This document shows positions 27,005 to 35,806 of a stretch of DNA of 64,000 bases, piece after piece. The notes below the pieces were generated by a model that worked only from the letters and a program-made list of their open reading frames with translations, did not search any database and was not told the DNA's origin. Position 1 is the first letter of the stretch. Each line of letters opens with the position of its first letter. This DNA is from Myxococcales bacterium 68-20. Lineage in GTDB: Bacteria > Myxococcota_A > Polyangia > Polyangiales > Polyangiaceae. A program made the position numbers and the translations under genes. Where the stretch lies: the NCBI GenBank assembly GCA_001899635.1, contig MKVQ01000043.1:124001-188000 (forward strand), written 5' to 3'.

Positions 27005-28099
27005 CTACTTGCTCTCCGCCTCGCGCTTGATCTCCGGCCAGCGCACGAGACTGAGGATCGCGAGCGAGACCGAGACAGCGTTCGCGGTCGCCTCGTCGGG
27101 AGCGCGCGTCGCGAGCCACACCGCGCTCGGGTTCGTCTCGTCGGCGACGCGCATTCGTGCGAGGGCCAAGCTCTCCTGCTGCAGGGCGAACGACGCGTAG
27201 TCGCCGAACGTCCGGCGCATCCACGGGACCGACTCGTCCGGGCGCGAGATCCAGATCGGAGCGCCCGCAGCTTCCTTCGGCTCCGGCCGGAGCCATCCGC
27301 GTGAGGCGGGGATGATCTTTCCGAACATCGCGGCCTCCATCGACTGCGTACCGACGTTGAGGTGCCAGACCACGGTCGGGGGCACATCGGCGCGGGTGAT
27401 CGCACACGACAAGGACGACTTGGCGAGCTCCGCGCTGCCTTCGTCTTTCACCGTGCACGTCGCCCGGTGCGGGATGCCGTTGCTCGTCGCGGCGAGCGTG
27501 ACCAGGACCTTCTCGTCGCTCTTGCCGAGGAGCGAGCCGAGCGCAAGCGCGAGGCTGGCGGCATCGCGAACGACGGAGGCGACCTGCTCGACGTCGCTCG
27601 CTCCCTTGCGAACGGCTTCAGCCTGATCGCGAACGCGAGCGGTCGGCTTCACGCGCACGGACGCCGTGACCGGGCCGACTTGCGCCGTCGCCTGGGCGCC
27701 GTTCTTTGCGACCTCCGCCGCCGCTCGGATGTCCGAGGCCGCCGAGTCGACGCTGTCGGCGGCGGACACGACGAGCGCCAGCGAATCCATCACCGAGGAC
27801 TTCGCGAGATCGCGGGAGCCGTCCGTCGGCTCGACCGACTCGACGAGGACCGTTGTGGTCCCGAAGCTCGCTTCGGCCCCGGCCGCGAGCCGTGCGGTCG
27901 TCAGCGGGATCGCCGGCGTCGTGTCGCGCAGGATCTCCTGCGGGCTGAGCGGCGGAGGCGGTCCACATGCGACCGTGCCGAAGGCCGTCATGGTGACGAA
28001 CGCGACGAGCGCGAACGCCCACGGCTTGCCGCGCGAGCTCGAGGCGACCATTGAATGCACAGACGACGGATTCACCATCCAATTCACGCGAGCATGCAT
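27005..28099 (-). CDS. Lipoprotein of unknown function
   Basis: The 364-residue protein has a basic start, a hydrophobic stretch AFALVAFVTMTAFGTVAC and a lipobox-like Cys followed by GPPPP, so it should be a lipoprotein. The mature part has an Ala/Val/Asp-rich helical region with many DSVDSAASD-like turns, then a more globular C-terminal half. I prefer ATG 28099 (GAGGGCTCGGAG just upstream); ATG 28051 is possible. It is divergent from the secreted-protein gene at 28168 with a 68-base shared promoter region, suggesting joint control. No family is recognised. Confidence 0.7.
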   Translation of the reverse strand: MHARVNWMVNPSSVHSMVASSSRGKPWAFALVAFVTMTAFGTVACGPPPPLSPQEILRDTTPAIPLTTARLAAGAEASFGTTTVLVESVEPTDGSRDLAKSSVMDSLALVVSAADSVDSAASDIRAAAEVAKNGAQATAQVGPVTASVRVKPTARVRDQAEAVRKGASDVEQVASVVRDAASLALALGSLLGKSDEKVLVTLAATSNGIPHRATCTVKDEGSAELAKSSLSCAITRADVPPTVVWHLNVGTQSMEAAMFGKIIPASRGWLRPEPKEAAGAPIWISRPDESVPWMRRTFGDYASFALQQESLALARMRVADETNPSAVWLATRAPDEATANAVSVSLAILSLVRWPEIKREAESK

Positions 28100-28167
28100 C
28101 TCCGAGCCCTCGGTCGCAACGTTCGCTACACTTCTTCTCGAGGGCGCGGTTCGAAGGGGGCGAATGG

Positions 28168-29196
28168 ATGATGGGGAGCTCGACGTTCTACACCGCTGTC
28201 GTGGCTTTGCTCTTCGCGGTGACGCCTGCTCTTGCGGCGCCACCTCTTGCAGTGGGTGATTCGCCGAAGCCAGTGCCGTCTCCGGCCGGGGTCGGATCGC
28301 CGAAGGCGCCGACGATGCCGACGGGGACCGTCGTTCGCGTGTCGTCGGGAGAGATCGTCCCGGAGAACGTGCGTGCGACCTCAGTGCTCTACCTCGCTGC
28401 TACGCTCGAGGAGGCGAGGATCTTCGAGGTCGTCGATCGGATCGTCGACGCGTTTCAATCGGGCTTGCTCCCGATCGGCTCCAAGGAGTCGCGCGAGCGT
28501 CTCGAGGCCTACTCCAAGGCTCGCCCCGACCGCGTGGCGAAGGAAACGCGCAACGAGCTCGGGCGATTCGCGATCGACGTCGTACGCCACGAATTCGATC
28601 CGCAGGTCACCGACACCACGAAGCAGATGGAAGCCTACGGTGCGCTCGTGCAGGCGGTGGCCGACTCGGTCGATCAGTTCACGCGTGACAACACGACCGA
28701 GAACGAAGACCGCGACTCGCTCGGCGATCGAATCCCGGAGGAGAAGTGGAAGGTCGCCGCCGCTCTCGCGCGCTCGTTGAACGGCAACGGCTATGGCGCG
28801 GCATCCTTCGCCGCGACGAAGCTCGAGCAGCAGATCCGTAACATGGTCGCGATCCTGAACGATCCGGCCATTCGCGAAGCGTACGGCGCGCGGAGCCAGT
28901 GGGCGCTCGTCGAGAAGCTCGGAGGCAAGCCCGCGGCGGAGGCGGAACGGCTCCAGCGACGCGCGGAGGCGGGGGCACGCCTCATCGGCGCACTTGCCGA
29001 CAACGCGGAGCTGCTCGATGCACCGAAGAAGCGCGGCGAGCTCGCGCGTCGGCTCGCCAGCGCCGCTCCACACGCGAAGGCGTGGCTCGCGGTGAAGCCT
29101 CCGCGCAAGGCGTCGAATCCGGCACCGAAGCTGGTGCGCCCGCTCTGCCTCGACGACAAGCGCAGCTTCATCCCGTGCACGGTGACGAAGCGGTAG
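28168..29196 (+). CDS. Secreted protein of unknown function
   Basis: The N-terminus MMGSSTFYTAVVALLFAVTP followed by ALAAPP is a good Sec signal peptide with cleavage near AxA. A Pro/Lys linker leads to a helical, charged mature domain of about 280 residues ending LCLDDKRSFIPCTVTKR with two cysteines that may form a disulphide. AGGGGG before the tandem ATG codons supports this start over the longer open frame from 28051. It is divergent from the lipoprotein gene 27005-28099. No homologous family is recognised. Confidence 0.7.
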   Translation: MMGSSTFYTAVVALLFAVTPALAAPPLAVGDSPKPVPSPAGVGSPKAPTMPTGTVVRVSSGEIVPENVRATSVLYLAATLEEARIFEVVDRIVDAFQSGLLPIGSKESRERLEAYSKARPDRVAKETRNELGRFAIDVVRHEFDPQVTDTTKQMEAYGALVQAVADSVDQFTRDNTTENEDRDSLGDRIPEEKWKVAAALARSLNGNGYGAASFAATKLEQQIRNMVAILNDPAIREAYGARSQWALVEKLGGKPAAEAERLQRRAEAGARLIGALADNAELLDAPKKRGELARRLASAAPHAKAWLAVKPPRKASNPAPKLVRPLCLDDKRSFIPCTVTKR

Positions 29197-29269
29197 CGTG
29201 AGCGAGTCGGGCCCTCGAGTACCCCGAAGGCACAGTGCCCTGAGGCCGAGGTAGCTCACTCGGCCACGA

Positions 29270-30007
29270 TCAGCTGCGCTGCGCCGCCTGCCTGTCGCGC
29301 GCCCGCGTCTCGGCCCGGTGAAGGATCTCTTCGAGGTCGTCCTCGTCGATGTCGAGGAGCTCGACGCTCGACATCGCCTTGTGCAGATCGTCACGCGTGA
29401 TCGAGACGGGGACGATGAGCGAACGAGCACTGGACGGACGCTCGGCCGGCGGCTGGGGCGGAGGGGCCGCCAGCGAATGCGGGTAGCGACGACCGGCCAG
29501 GTTGTTGACGAGCAGCGCCAAGCACACGAGCGCGACCGAGTTGAGCAGCACGGGCGTGAGCACGAACTGGAAGCCAAGCTGCTGGATCGCGGGCCCACCG
29601 AGCACGGCCGTCAGCGCCACCGCGCCGCTCGGCGGATGCAGGCAGCGCAGGGCGAACATCACCGCCATGGAGAACCCCACCGCGAGCCCCGCGGCGACGG
29701 CCGGATGCGGGACGAGCGCGGCGACGCTCACGCCGATGAGCGCGGCGACGAGGTTTCCGCCCACGATCGACCAGGGCTGCGCCAACGGGCTCGCGGGGAC
29801 ACCGAACAGAAGGACCGTCGATGCCCCCATCGGCGCGATGAGGCACGGGCTGCTGACGCCGAGGGCGAGCCGGCTGATCCACTCGGTCAGAGCGAGACCG
29901 AGCGCGCCGCCGAGACAGGAGAGGACGACGTCTCGCCGGCGAACGTTCATCGGATGGGGCCAGAAGCGTCCGAACAGCCGAGCGATCCCCCGCTCCGAGA
30001 CCTGCAT
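29270..30007 (-). CDS. HPP family integral membrane protein
   Basis: The 245-residue protein has four to five transmembrane segments and the family signature CLHPPSGAVALTAVLGGPAI near its centre. An N-terminal FWPHP segment and a second helix after SPCLIAPMGASTVLLFG are typical. HPP proteins have been linked to nitrite transport in chloroplasts and cyanobacteria; the bacterial role is mostly unproven. The ~50-residue C-terminal tail (LDIDEDDLEEILHRAE) is cytosolic and acidic. The frame is open further upstream through the 81-bp repeat, but ATG 30007 is the last start before the conserved part. Confidence 0.85.
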   Translation of the reverse strand: MQVSERGIARLFGRFWPHPMNVRRRDVVLSCLGGALGLALTEWISRLALGVSSPCLIAPMGASTVLLFGVPASPLAQPWSIVGGNLVAALIGVSVAALVPHPAVAAGLAVGFSMAVMFALRCLHPPSGAVALTAVLGGPAIQQLGFQFVLTPVLLNSVALVCLALLVNNLAGRRYPHSLAAPPPQPPAERPSSARSLIVPVSITRDDLHKAMSSVELLDIDEDDLEEILHRAETRARDRQAAQRS

Positions 30008-30029
30008 ATGCGCGGCGCTGTCTACCAGA

Positions 30030-30110
30030 CCTCGAGCACGATTCGACCCAAACGAAGCGGCCTCGATGCGCTCGATCGCCTGAGCTTGCGCATGGAGATC
30101 ACCTCGTCGC
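30030..30110. repeat. 81-bp dispersed repeat, copy 2
   Basis: This is the second copy of the element at 24323-24403, same orientation, 78 of 81 positions identical. It lies just upstream of the HPP gene, between it and the divergent V4R-STAS gene, so it may carry or disturb that promoter. Confidence 0.85.
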
Positions 30111-30337
30111 GGGTGCTGCAAGCAAACGTTCGTGAAATAGCCACCGGACGAGAGAGAAACGCGGCCTACGCTAGAGCTCAATTGCGGTCCAGCTCTCTCC
30201 CGGCGGCTACATCGTCACCACCGAGCCGAGCGATTTGCTCGATGAAAAGCGGACGAGCGGCGCATATACCGGTGGCTGCTCCTCGAGACACGCTTCCGGC
30301 ACGAACGCGGCACGCGTGCGTCGAGCAGACCTGAGTC

Positions 30338-31420
30338 ATGAAAGTATCGGACATCGACTTTCGGAAGATGCTGAAGTTCTCGCCGGAGACGGGGCGGGTC
30401 CTTCTCGGCTCCGACCGGATGCTCCTCTTCCGGCAGGAGGCTTTCGCGACCCTGCGACGGCTCATGATCGATCAGCTCGGTGAGCGGCTTGCGCGCGGCC
30501 TCCTCGCGCAGTTCGGGTACCGCTGCGGGCTGGGCGACTTCGAAGCGCTCAACGCCCAGTACGAGTGGGACTCGGAACGGGACCGGAGGGCTGCGGGCTC
30601 GGTCATGCACATGTGGGAGGGGATCGTCCTCGTCGAAGGGGCCACGAGCGAGGTCGACCCCGAGACCGGCACCTTTCACCTCAAGGGCAACTGGAGGAAC
30701 TCGTACGAGGCCGAGATCCACCTCGCCGAGTTCGGTATCAGTGACAGCCCGGTCTGCCACAGCCTCACGGGCTACGCGAGCGGCTGGTGCACGGCACTTC
30801 TTGGAGAGCCGGTCATCGCGATCGAGACGATGTGTCTGGGGAAGGGAGACGCGCACTGCGCGTACGAGATCAAGAAGCCCGCCGCGTGGGGACCGGAGGC
30901 CGATCCGTGGAAGGCGGCGCTCGCAGTGACCGATACGTCGCTCTCGCAGGAGCTCGAGCGGAAGCTCGCCGAGGTCGAGCAGTACCGCGCGACCGTGGCC
31001 GCGATCGAGACACCGATCATCCAGGTCTGGGAAGGGGTCGTCGTGCTTCCCGTCATCGGCGCCGTCGACACTCAGCGCGGTGAGCAGCTCACCTCCACGC
31101 TCGTCCGCCACGTGGCCGACGAAGAAGTCAGCTGCGTCATCGTCGATCTCACTGGCGTCGACTCCGTCGACACGCGGACCGCCGACCTCTTCGTCAAGAT
31201 GGCCCGCGCCGTCGGTCTGCTCGGCGCTCGCTGCTTCCTCACCGGCATCAGGCCCCAGCTCGCCCAGACCCTCACGCAGATGGGCGTGGAGCTCCAAGGA
31301 ATCAGGACGCTCCGCAATCTGAGGCAAGGGCTGGAGGAGAGCCTTCGCTTCCTCGGTTACTCCGTGACGAGAAGCCACGCTCACCTCGTCTCCGACTCCT
31401 CTGACTCCGACGAGGACTGA
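30338..31420 (+). CDS. XylR_N/V4R-STAS sensor protein (RsbR-like)
   Basis: The N-terminal ~190 residues match the XylR_N/V4R ligand-binding fold: GRVLLGSDRMLLFRQEAF, GNWRNSYEAEIHL and the V4R cysteine motif CLGKGDAHCAYEIK. A coiled linker (LSQELERKLAEVEQYRATVA) leads to a STAS domain (IIQVWEGVVVLPVIGAVDT and SCVIVDLTGVDSVDTRTADL) ending in a Ser/Asp-rich tail. Such proteins resemble stressosome RsbR paralogues in which a small-molecule or oxygen-type sensor controls a STAS switch. No kinase or RsbS partner lies next to it. A specific ligand cannot be assigned; the V4R Cys pair may bind a metal or hydrophobic ligand. Confidence 0.85.
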   Translation: MKVSDIDFRKMLKFSPETGRVLLGSDRMLLFRQEAFATLRRLMIDQLGERLARGLLAQFGYRCGLGDFEALNAQYEWDSERDRRAAGSVMHMWEGIVLVEGATSEVDPETGTFHLKGNWRNSYEAEIHLAEFGISDSPVCHSLTGYASGWCTALLGEPVIAIETMCLGKGDAHCAYEIKKPAAWGPEADPWKAALAVTDTSLSQELERKLAEVEQYRATVAAIETPIIQVWEGVVVLPVIGAVDTQRGEQLTSTLVRHVADEEVSCVIVDLTGVDSVDTRTADLFVKMARAVGLLGARCFLTGIRPQLAQTLTQMGVELQGIRTLRNLRQGLEESLRFLGYSVTRSHAHLVSDSSDSDED

Positions 31421-31519
31421 CGTTCCGCTCACCTATACGCGCCGCTACGTCTGACCTCGTTCGATGCACGCGACGAGCTTGATGGAATGCTTCAGCGCGT
31501 GCGAGCGTTCTCGCGGCCC

Positions 31520-32410
31520 ATGAGCCAATCCTGGACACGAAGGCACTTCCTCGTCGGGACCCTCGGTGCGCTGACGAGCGCATGTGCATCGTCACGCGTC
31601 GCCGGGCCGGTGGAGGCTCTGCAGCACGCGTCGCGGGAGCTCGCCGAGATCGAGGCGAAGGTGGGCGGGCGCATCGGTGTCGTCGCGCTCGATACCGGGA
31701 CCGGCCGTGAGCTCGCATACCGGCCAGACGAGCGCTTTGCGATGTGCTCCACGTTCAAGTGGGTGCTCGCGGCCGCCGTGCTCACGCGGGTGGACCGCGC
31801 GCAGCTCTCGCTGGACGAACGCGTGCGCTACGGGGAAGCCGATCTGCTCGAATACGCACCCGTCACGCGCGAGCACGTCGAGGAAGGGGCGCTCACGATC
31901 GATGCGCTCGCGGCAGCGTCGGTCATCGTGAGCGACAACACAGCCGCGAACCTGCTCCTCGCGAAGATCGGCGGGCCCGCGGGCTTCACGGAGTTCGTTC
32001 GTGGGCTCGGCGACTCGGTGACGAGGCTGGATCGCAACGAGGAGATGCTCAACCGGAACGCGGCGGGCGACCCGCGCGATACCACGTCACCACGGGCGAT
32101 GGTCGGCACGATGCGCAAGGTGCTTTGCGGCGACGTCCTCTCATCTGCGAGCCGCGACCGACTGCTCAGTTGGCTTCGTGCGTGTGAGACCGGCAAGAAG
32201 CGGCTTCGCGGCGGCCTGCCGGAGGGCTGGATTGCCGGTGACAAGACCGGCACCGGCATGCGCGGTGCGGTCAACGATGTCGCGATTGCCTCGCCGCCTG
32301 GGCGCGCGCCGATCCTCATTGCCGCGTACACGAGTGATGGCAACGCGAGCGTCGAGGTTCTGTCCGCAGCGCATGCGGACATCGGCCGGCTCGTCGCTCG
32401 CGAGCTCTGA
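31520..32410 (+). CDS. Class A beta-lactamase, probable Tat lipoprotein
   Basis: This serine hydrolase should open beta-lactam rings in the periplasm. All class A motifs are present: STFK near residue 77-80, SDN near 138-140, the omega-loop EEMLN (Glu166 equivalent) and KTG near 241-243. Cys69 precedes the catalytic Ser as in some carbapenemases, but the partner Cys238 is absent (KTGTG). The N-terminus SQSWTRRHFLVGTLGALTSA ends in a Cys, combining a twin-Arg signal with a lipobox, so it is likely an anchored lipoprotein. I chose ATG 31520 because it begins the Tat signal; the frame is open from 31487. No AmpR-type regulator is adjacent. Confidence 0.92.
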   Translation: MSQSWTRRHFLVGTLGALTSACASSRVAGPVEALQHASRELAEIEAKVGGRIGVVALDTGTGRELAYRPDERFAMCSTFKWVLAAAVLTRVDRAQLSLDERVRYGEADLLEYAPVTREHVEEGALTIDALAAASVIVSDNTAANLLLAKIGGPAGFTEFVRGLGDSVTRLDRNEEMLNRNAAGDPRDTTSPRAMVGTMRKVLCGDVLSSASRDRLLSWLRACETGKKRLRGGLPEGWIAGDKTGTGMRGAVNDVAIASPPGRAPILIAAYTSDGNASVEVLSAAHADIGRLVAREL

Positions 32411-32569
32411 CGGGTACGACGGCTCACGCAGGCCGCGCGCGGAAACGCGATCGAGCAGCGACCACCGGCGAGCAGCGGTGTGCGTGTAGCCGCGACGATG
32501 AGCGACAAGCTCGCTCCTCTTTGCATGGCTGAGGCGGACGCGGCGCCGCGCCCTTGTATGATTGGAGGG

Positions 32570-32589
32570 CCGGACAGTCGACTGTCCGG
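32570..32589. promoter_or_regulatory. 20-bp perfect palindrome in the leader of the 32637 gene
   Basis: CCGGACAGTCGACTGTCCGG is perfectly self-complementary, ending 48 bases before the start codon. It could be an operator for a dimeric regulator or fold in RNA as the first of two hairpins. Confidence 0.6.
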
Positions 32590-32591
32590 GT

Positions 32592-32618
32592 GAAGGCGGT
32601 CACCAGCAGGCCGCCTTC
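32592..32618 (+). promoter_or_regulatory. Second leader hairpin, adjacent to the ribosome site
   Basis: GAAGGCGG (32592-32599) pairs perfectly with CCGCCTTC (32611-32618) across an 11-base loop; the purine-rich ribosome site aaggggag follows two bases later. The position suits translational control. Confidence 0.5.
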
Positions 32619-32636
32619 CAAGGGGAGCGCGAACCG

Positions 32637-33890
32637 ATGGCCCTGAAGAAGCTGCAGCCTGCAATCAGCGTCGACCGCCACGCCGAGACGAGAGCGTCGA
32701 CGGCGGCGTCGGGTGTCGATGATCTTCTCGCGCTCACCGATGACGAGCTGACGGCGTTGATGCCGTCAGTTCCCGAATCGAACCTCTCGCTGCGCGCCGG
32801 CGAAGCCTTGCCGCCGCAAGGCCCTGCCGCGCGACCTTCGCCGAAGGCGAGCGGGAAGTTCGTCACCGATGGCGGTCGGCTGGTGGGGCCGAAGATCGTG
32901 AAGCGGATCAAGAAACGCGAGGAAGCCGTGCCGAACAAGGCTTCCGGCGCCTATGCGAAGGCGGTCGTGCCGGCGACGCAGGCAGAGCCTGCGGCCCCGT
33001 CGACGAGGCTCGAAGACTTCTCCGATTTGGTCTCCGAGCTCGAGTCGCTCGTCGATCTGCCCCGCCAAGTGGATCCGGCTCTCATCCCCAACGATCAGGT
33101 CCAGGGCCGTCTTGCCGAGGCGCCGCGTGTCTTCGAAGCGAATGCGGACGTGCACGCAACGATCACGGAGGCCGTTCAGGCGGCCCTCCCTCAGATGACC
33201 ACGGTTCCGCTCTCGGTCGCGACTGCGCAGACGGCTGCACGCGCGCGCGCAGCTGCCGGCGCGGAGGCACGCGTCGAGGCGGAAGACGTAGCGTCGACAT
33301 CGACATCGACGACCGCCGACGCGATGCGAGCGCCGCCGATCGCTGCGGCTCCCGTCGCGGCGGAGAGGGCTCCCGCGAGACGGGGGAGGTTCGCCACCCT
33401 ACTGACGGCCGTCGCGCTGTTGGGTGTCGTCGGCGCCGCCGGGTGGATGGCGTGGCGTCACGGCCTCGTTACACAGCCCCAGACCGCCGTAGTGGCTCCG
33501 GCCGCGCCTCCAGCGGAGGCGACGACCGTGGCTGTCGTGCCGGCGACCGTCGTGCCAGCCGCACCGGCAACACCTGCCGAGCCAACGGAGGCGGCGGAGG
33601 AAAAGGCCGCGACCAGCGACGTCGCTCCGACCGTCGCCAGCACAAAGCCGGCTCCTCCACCGGCGCGCAAGGTTGCAGCTCCAACCGGCGCAACGGGAGA
33701 AGGCACGGCAGCCGTGGCCGAGCCTGCGAAAGGCGAGGCACGCGTCGCCGCCAAACCGGCGCGCCGCGCGCGTGCGACGAAGGCGAGCGACGACACGAGG
33801 TCGAACGGCCCCGCCGGCGACGAGATCGACCAGGAGACGAAGAAGGCGCTCGAGGCCCTCCAGAAGTCTCAGCTCGAGAGCTCGTTCTGA
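32637..33890 (+). CDS. Single-pass membrane protein with Pro/Ala-rich extracytoplasmic region
   Basis: Residues 1-240 are soluble and probably cytoplasmic (DDLLALTDDELTALMPSVPE, then basic and acidic patches); one transmembrane helix lies near 262-282 (LLTAVALLGVVGAAGWMAW), followed by a long Pro/Ala/Thr-rich stretch and a basic RRARATKASDD segment, ending GDEIDQETKKALEALQKSQL. The layout resembles myxobacterial anchored regulators or envelope-spanning linkers, but no catalytic domain or known family is visible. ATG 32637 has aaggggag nine bases upstream. A palindrome and a hairpin fill its leader. Confidence 0.75.
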   Translation: MALKKLQPAISVDRHAETRASTAASGVDDLLALTDDELTALMPSVPESNLSLRAGEALPPQGPAARPSPKASGKFVTDGGRLVGPKIVKRIKKREEAVPNKASGAYAKAVVPATQAEPAAPSTRLEDFSDLVSELESLVDLPRQVDPALIPNDQVQGRLAEAPRVFEANADVHATITEAVQAALPQMTTVPLSVATAQTAARARAAAGAEARVEAEDVASTSTSTTADAMRAPPIAAAPVAAERAPARRGRFATLLTAVALLGVVGAAGWMAWRHGLVTQPQTAVVAPAAPPAEATTVAVVPATVVPAAPATPAEPTEAAEEKAATSDVAPTVASTKPAPPPARKVAAPTGATGEGTAAVAEPAKGEARVAAKPARRARATKASDDTRSNGPAGDEIDQETKKALEALQKSQLESSF

Positions 33891-34029
33891 CGCCGATGAC
33901 CCGAGCGGCGTCAGGCCTGGAGACGGTCGTGCGCACTCACTTTACCGCGGCCCAGTGAGCCGCGATGCAGCACTCGCGAGCACCGTGCAACGAGGACTCG
34001 GCTCCTCGGCTGGGCCTCGCCGAGAACAT

Positions 34030-35316
34030 TTACGTCGACCATCTCTTCAGAACCCGCGTCGTATCGGTGGGATCAGGGATCAATTCGTAGCGTAGCGACC
34101 CGAGCCTCGCGCAGAACGTGTAGCGTTCGAGAGACTCGCCGTCCCGAAGCAATCGCGTCCGTCGTACCTTTCGCACGAACGCCCCAACCTCTCTTCGGGC
34201 CTCACCTTCCCCGAGCTCGACTTCACTCAGGGTGAAGCGTCGGAGTCCATCGACACGCGTAAGAATGGCAACGGAGACCCTGACTTCGCGTCCGTTGAAG
34301 TCACTGTCTGCCCTAGCCACGTCCAGCTCCCACGGAACCTTCTTTCGCTTGCCGACAACCTCCTCGGCCGTGCGTTCGACGCTCGATGCCCGCAGCGGAT
34401 CGTGGGTGATCGAGTAGACGTCGTCATCGATGTTTGCTCGTAGCAGCACACGGACGAGTCTCTCGCGCGGTTCAAGCCAGCGCGCCCGAAACGCACGCAC
34501 GAGGCCGCCGACGAGCCGCCGCCCCTCATCGTCTCCATACTCAGAAATCGCCCCCGCAAAGCGTTGCGCGCCATCGCGCCTCGTCAGCATCGCGATCGAG
34601 ACGGCGAGTTCGCGAGAATGCCGAACGTCGGCACGAGCTTCTTCGAGAATACCTTCGTCGAGTGGACGCTTGATCTCGTCCCACGCAGCACGGCTCTCTA
34701 TTTCGCTGAGGCTGATCAGCGGGCGGTCGCGCTGGGCTCTCTCCGCCGGTGGACTAACCTCCAAGACCTCTGCGAGCTTCGGAACCGCTCGCACCAGACC
34801 TTGCGCCTTGAAGATATCGAGCAGGTCCCGAACTGTTCGTTGTGGACGCTTCAGTGCAACGGCCTGCTCCGTAACAACCTGCGCAACGGGCCCCGCTGAG
34901 GTCTCCAAAAGTTCAACGAGGAGTTCATCCGGGTGCAGCGCATCGATGCCGTACGGGGCCAATGCTGCACGCGGAAAATCAGCAAGGTTGAGGGTGACGA
35001 TAGCGTCAGCGCCCCCGCAGATCGCAGCGGCAAGGACGTGTCGGTCACCCGGGTCCGGCAGATCCAGACGGGGAATCAGCCCCTCGAACCCAGTGACCAT
35101 GCAGTCCGGAACCGCATCGATCATTAGCTTGCGCGTGCGTTCTAGCGCCGCTGCAGCCAGGTCCGGCCGCTTGTCGAGGAGACTGCGAAAGCACTCGTCA
35201 AGGATCGGCGTCGACCACCGTCCGCGAATCACTCCTGCACTCGCAAGGCGCACTAGAAGATCTCGAAGAGGAGCGGAGTACAACACGCAGGCATCCAGCA
35301 ACGCGACCCGCGCCAT
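34030..35316 (-). CDS. PIN-domain toxin with duplicated C-terminal domain
   Basis: Residues 1-135 form a PIN ribonuclease domain: LLDACVLY (D8), ILDECFRSLL (D40/E41), PDPGDRHVLAAA (D88/D91) and TLNLADFP. A linker follows, then two copies of an ~75-residue unit at about 235-307 and 343-416, aligned as RELAVSIAMLTRRDGAQRF and REVRVSVAILTRVDGLRRF, both ending in a YxI/YELI-DP strand. Typical VapC-like toxins are 130-190 residues, so at 428 this one is unusually long. The gene starts five bases after the antitoxin stop. RNA cleavage is inferred from the acidic residues; the duplicated domain is unknown to me. Confidence 0.85.
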   Translation of the reverse strand: MARVALLDACVLYSAPLRDLLVRLASAGVIRGRWSTPILDECFRSLLDKRPDLAAAALERTRKLMIDAVPDCMVTGFEGLIPRLDLPDPGDRHVLAAAICGGADAIVTLNLADFPRAALAPYGIDALHPDELLVELLETSAGPVAQVVTEQAVALKRPQRTVRDLLDIFKAQGLVRAVPKLAEVLEVSPPAERAQRDRPLISLSEIESRAAWDEIKRPLDEGILEEARADVRHSRELAVSIAMLTRRDGAQRFAGAISEYGDDEGRRLVGGLVRAFRARWLEPRERLVRVLLRANIDDDVYSITHDPLRASSVERTAEEVVGKRKKVPWELDVARADSDFNGREVRVSVAILTRVDGLRRFTLSEVELGEGEARREVGAFVRKVRRTRLLRDGESLERYTFCARLGSLRYELIPDPTDTTRVLKRWST

Positions 35317-35321
35317 GTGGC

Positions 35322-35777
35322 TCAGTACCCCAATCCGTGTTTCTCGGCCTCGGCCGTAAGCTCGTCGAGGATGCTGCGCCGCCTCGCTTCCTCCTTCGCC
35401 TTGTAGGCCAACACATCAGCGGCAAGAACCCTTCTGTGCGAGCCCACAAGCCGATGCGGGATCTTGCCGCCATCAAGAAGGCCTACCAAGAATGGCCGCG
35501 AGACGTTGAGAAGCTCCGCAGCTTCTTGAGTCGTTAGTTCGGCCTCCACCGGGATCACCCGAGCGGGCCGTCCGTTGGCCATCAGCGCGAGCGCATCGAG
35601 GAGGATCTCGAACGCCTCGCGTGGAAGGACCGCTTCCACCTCTCCGTCCTGCCCCGTTGAGCGAACACGCGCATGCAGCCCCTTCTTTCCACGCAGGCGT
35701 GTCAGCGCGTGGAGAGCTGCCTCAGCCTGGCCCGCGTCCTTTGCTGCTGACGAACGTTTCGAGCTGGAGGCTTTCAT
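35322..35777 (-). CDS. Excisionase-type DNA-binding antitoxin
   Basis: The 151-residue protein ends in an excisionase/MerR-like helix-turn-helix: LTTQEAAELLNVSRPFLVGL, LDGGKIPHRLVGSHRRVLAA. It is encoded five bases upstream of the PIN toxin, the standard order for a type II toxin-antitoxin pair in which the antitoxin also represses the operon. ATG 35777 starts the plausible protein; the frame is open further upstream but that part is Arg-rich. Two TCGCAA repeats in the promoter region are candidate binding sites. Confidence 0.88.
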   Translation of the reverse strand: MKASSSKRSSAAKDAGQAEAALHALTRLRGKKGLHARVRSTGQDGEVEAVLPREAFEILLDALALMANGRPARVIPVEAELTTQEAAELLNVSRPFLVGLLDGGKIPHRLVGSHRRVLAADVLAYKAKEEARRRSILDELTAEAEKHGLGY

Positions 35778-35806
35778 TTGATCGACCCTAGCACCATCCA
35801 AAACAG

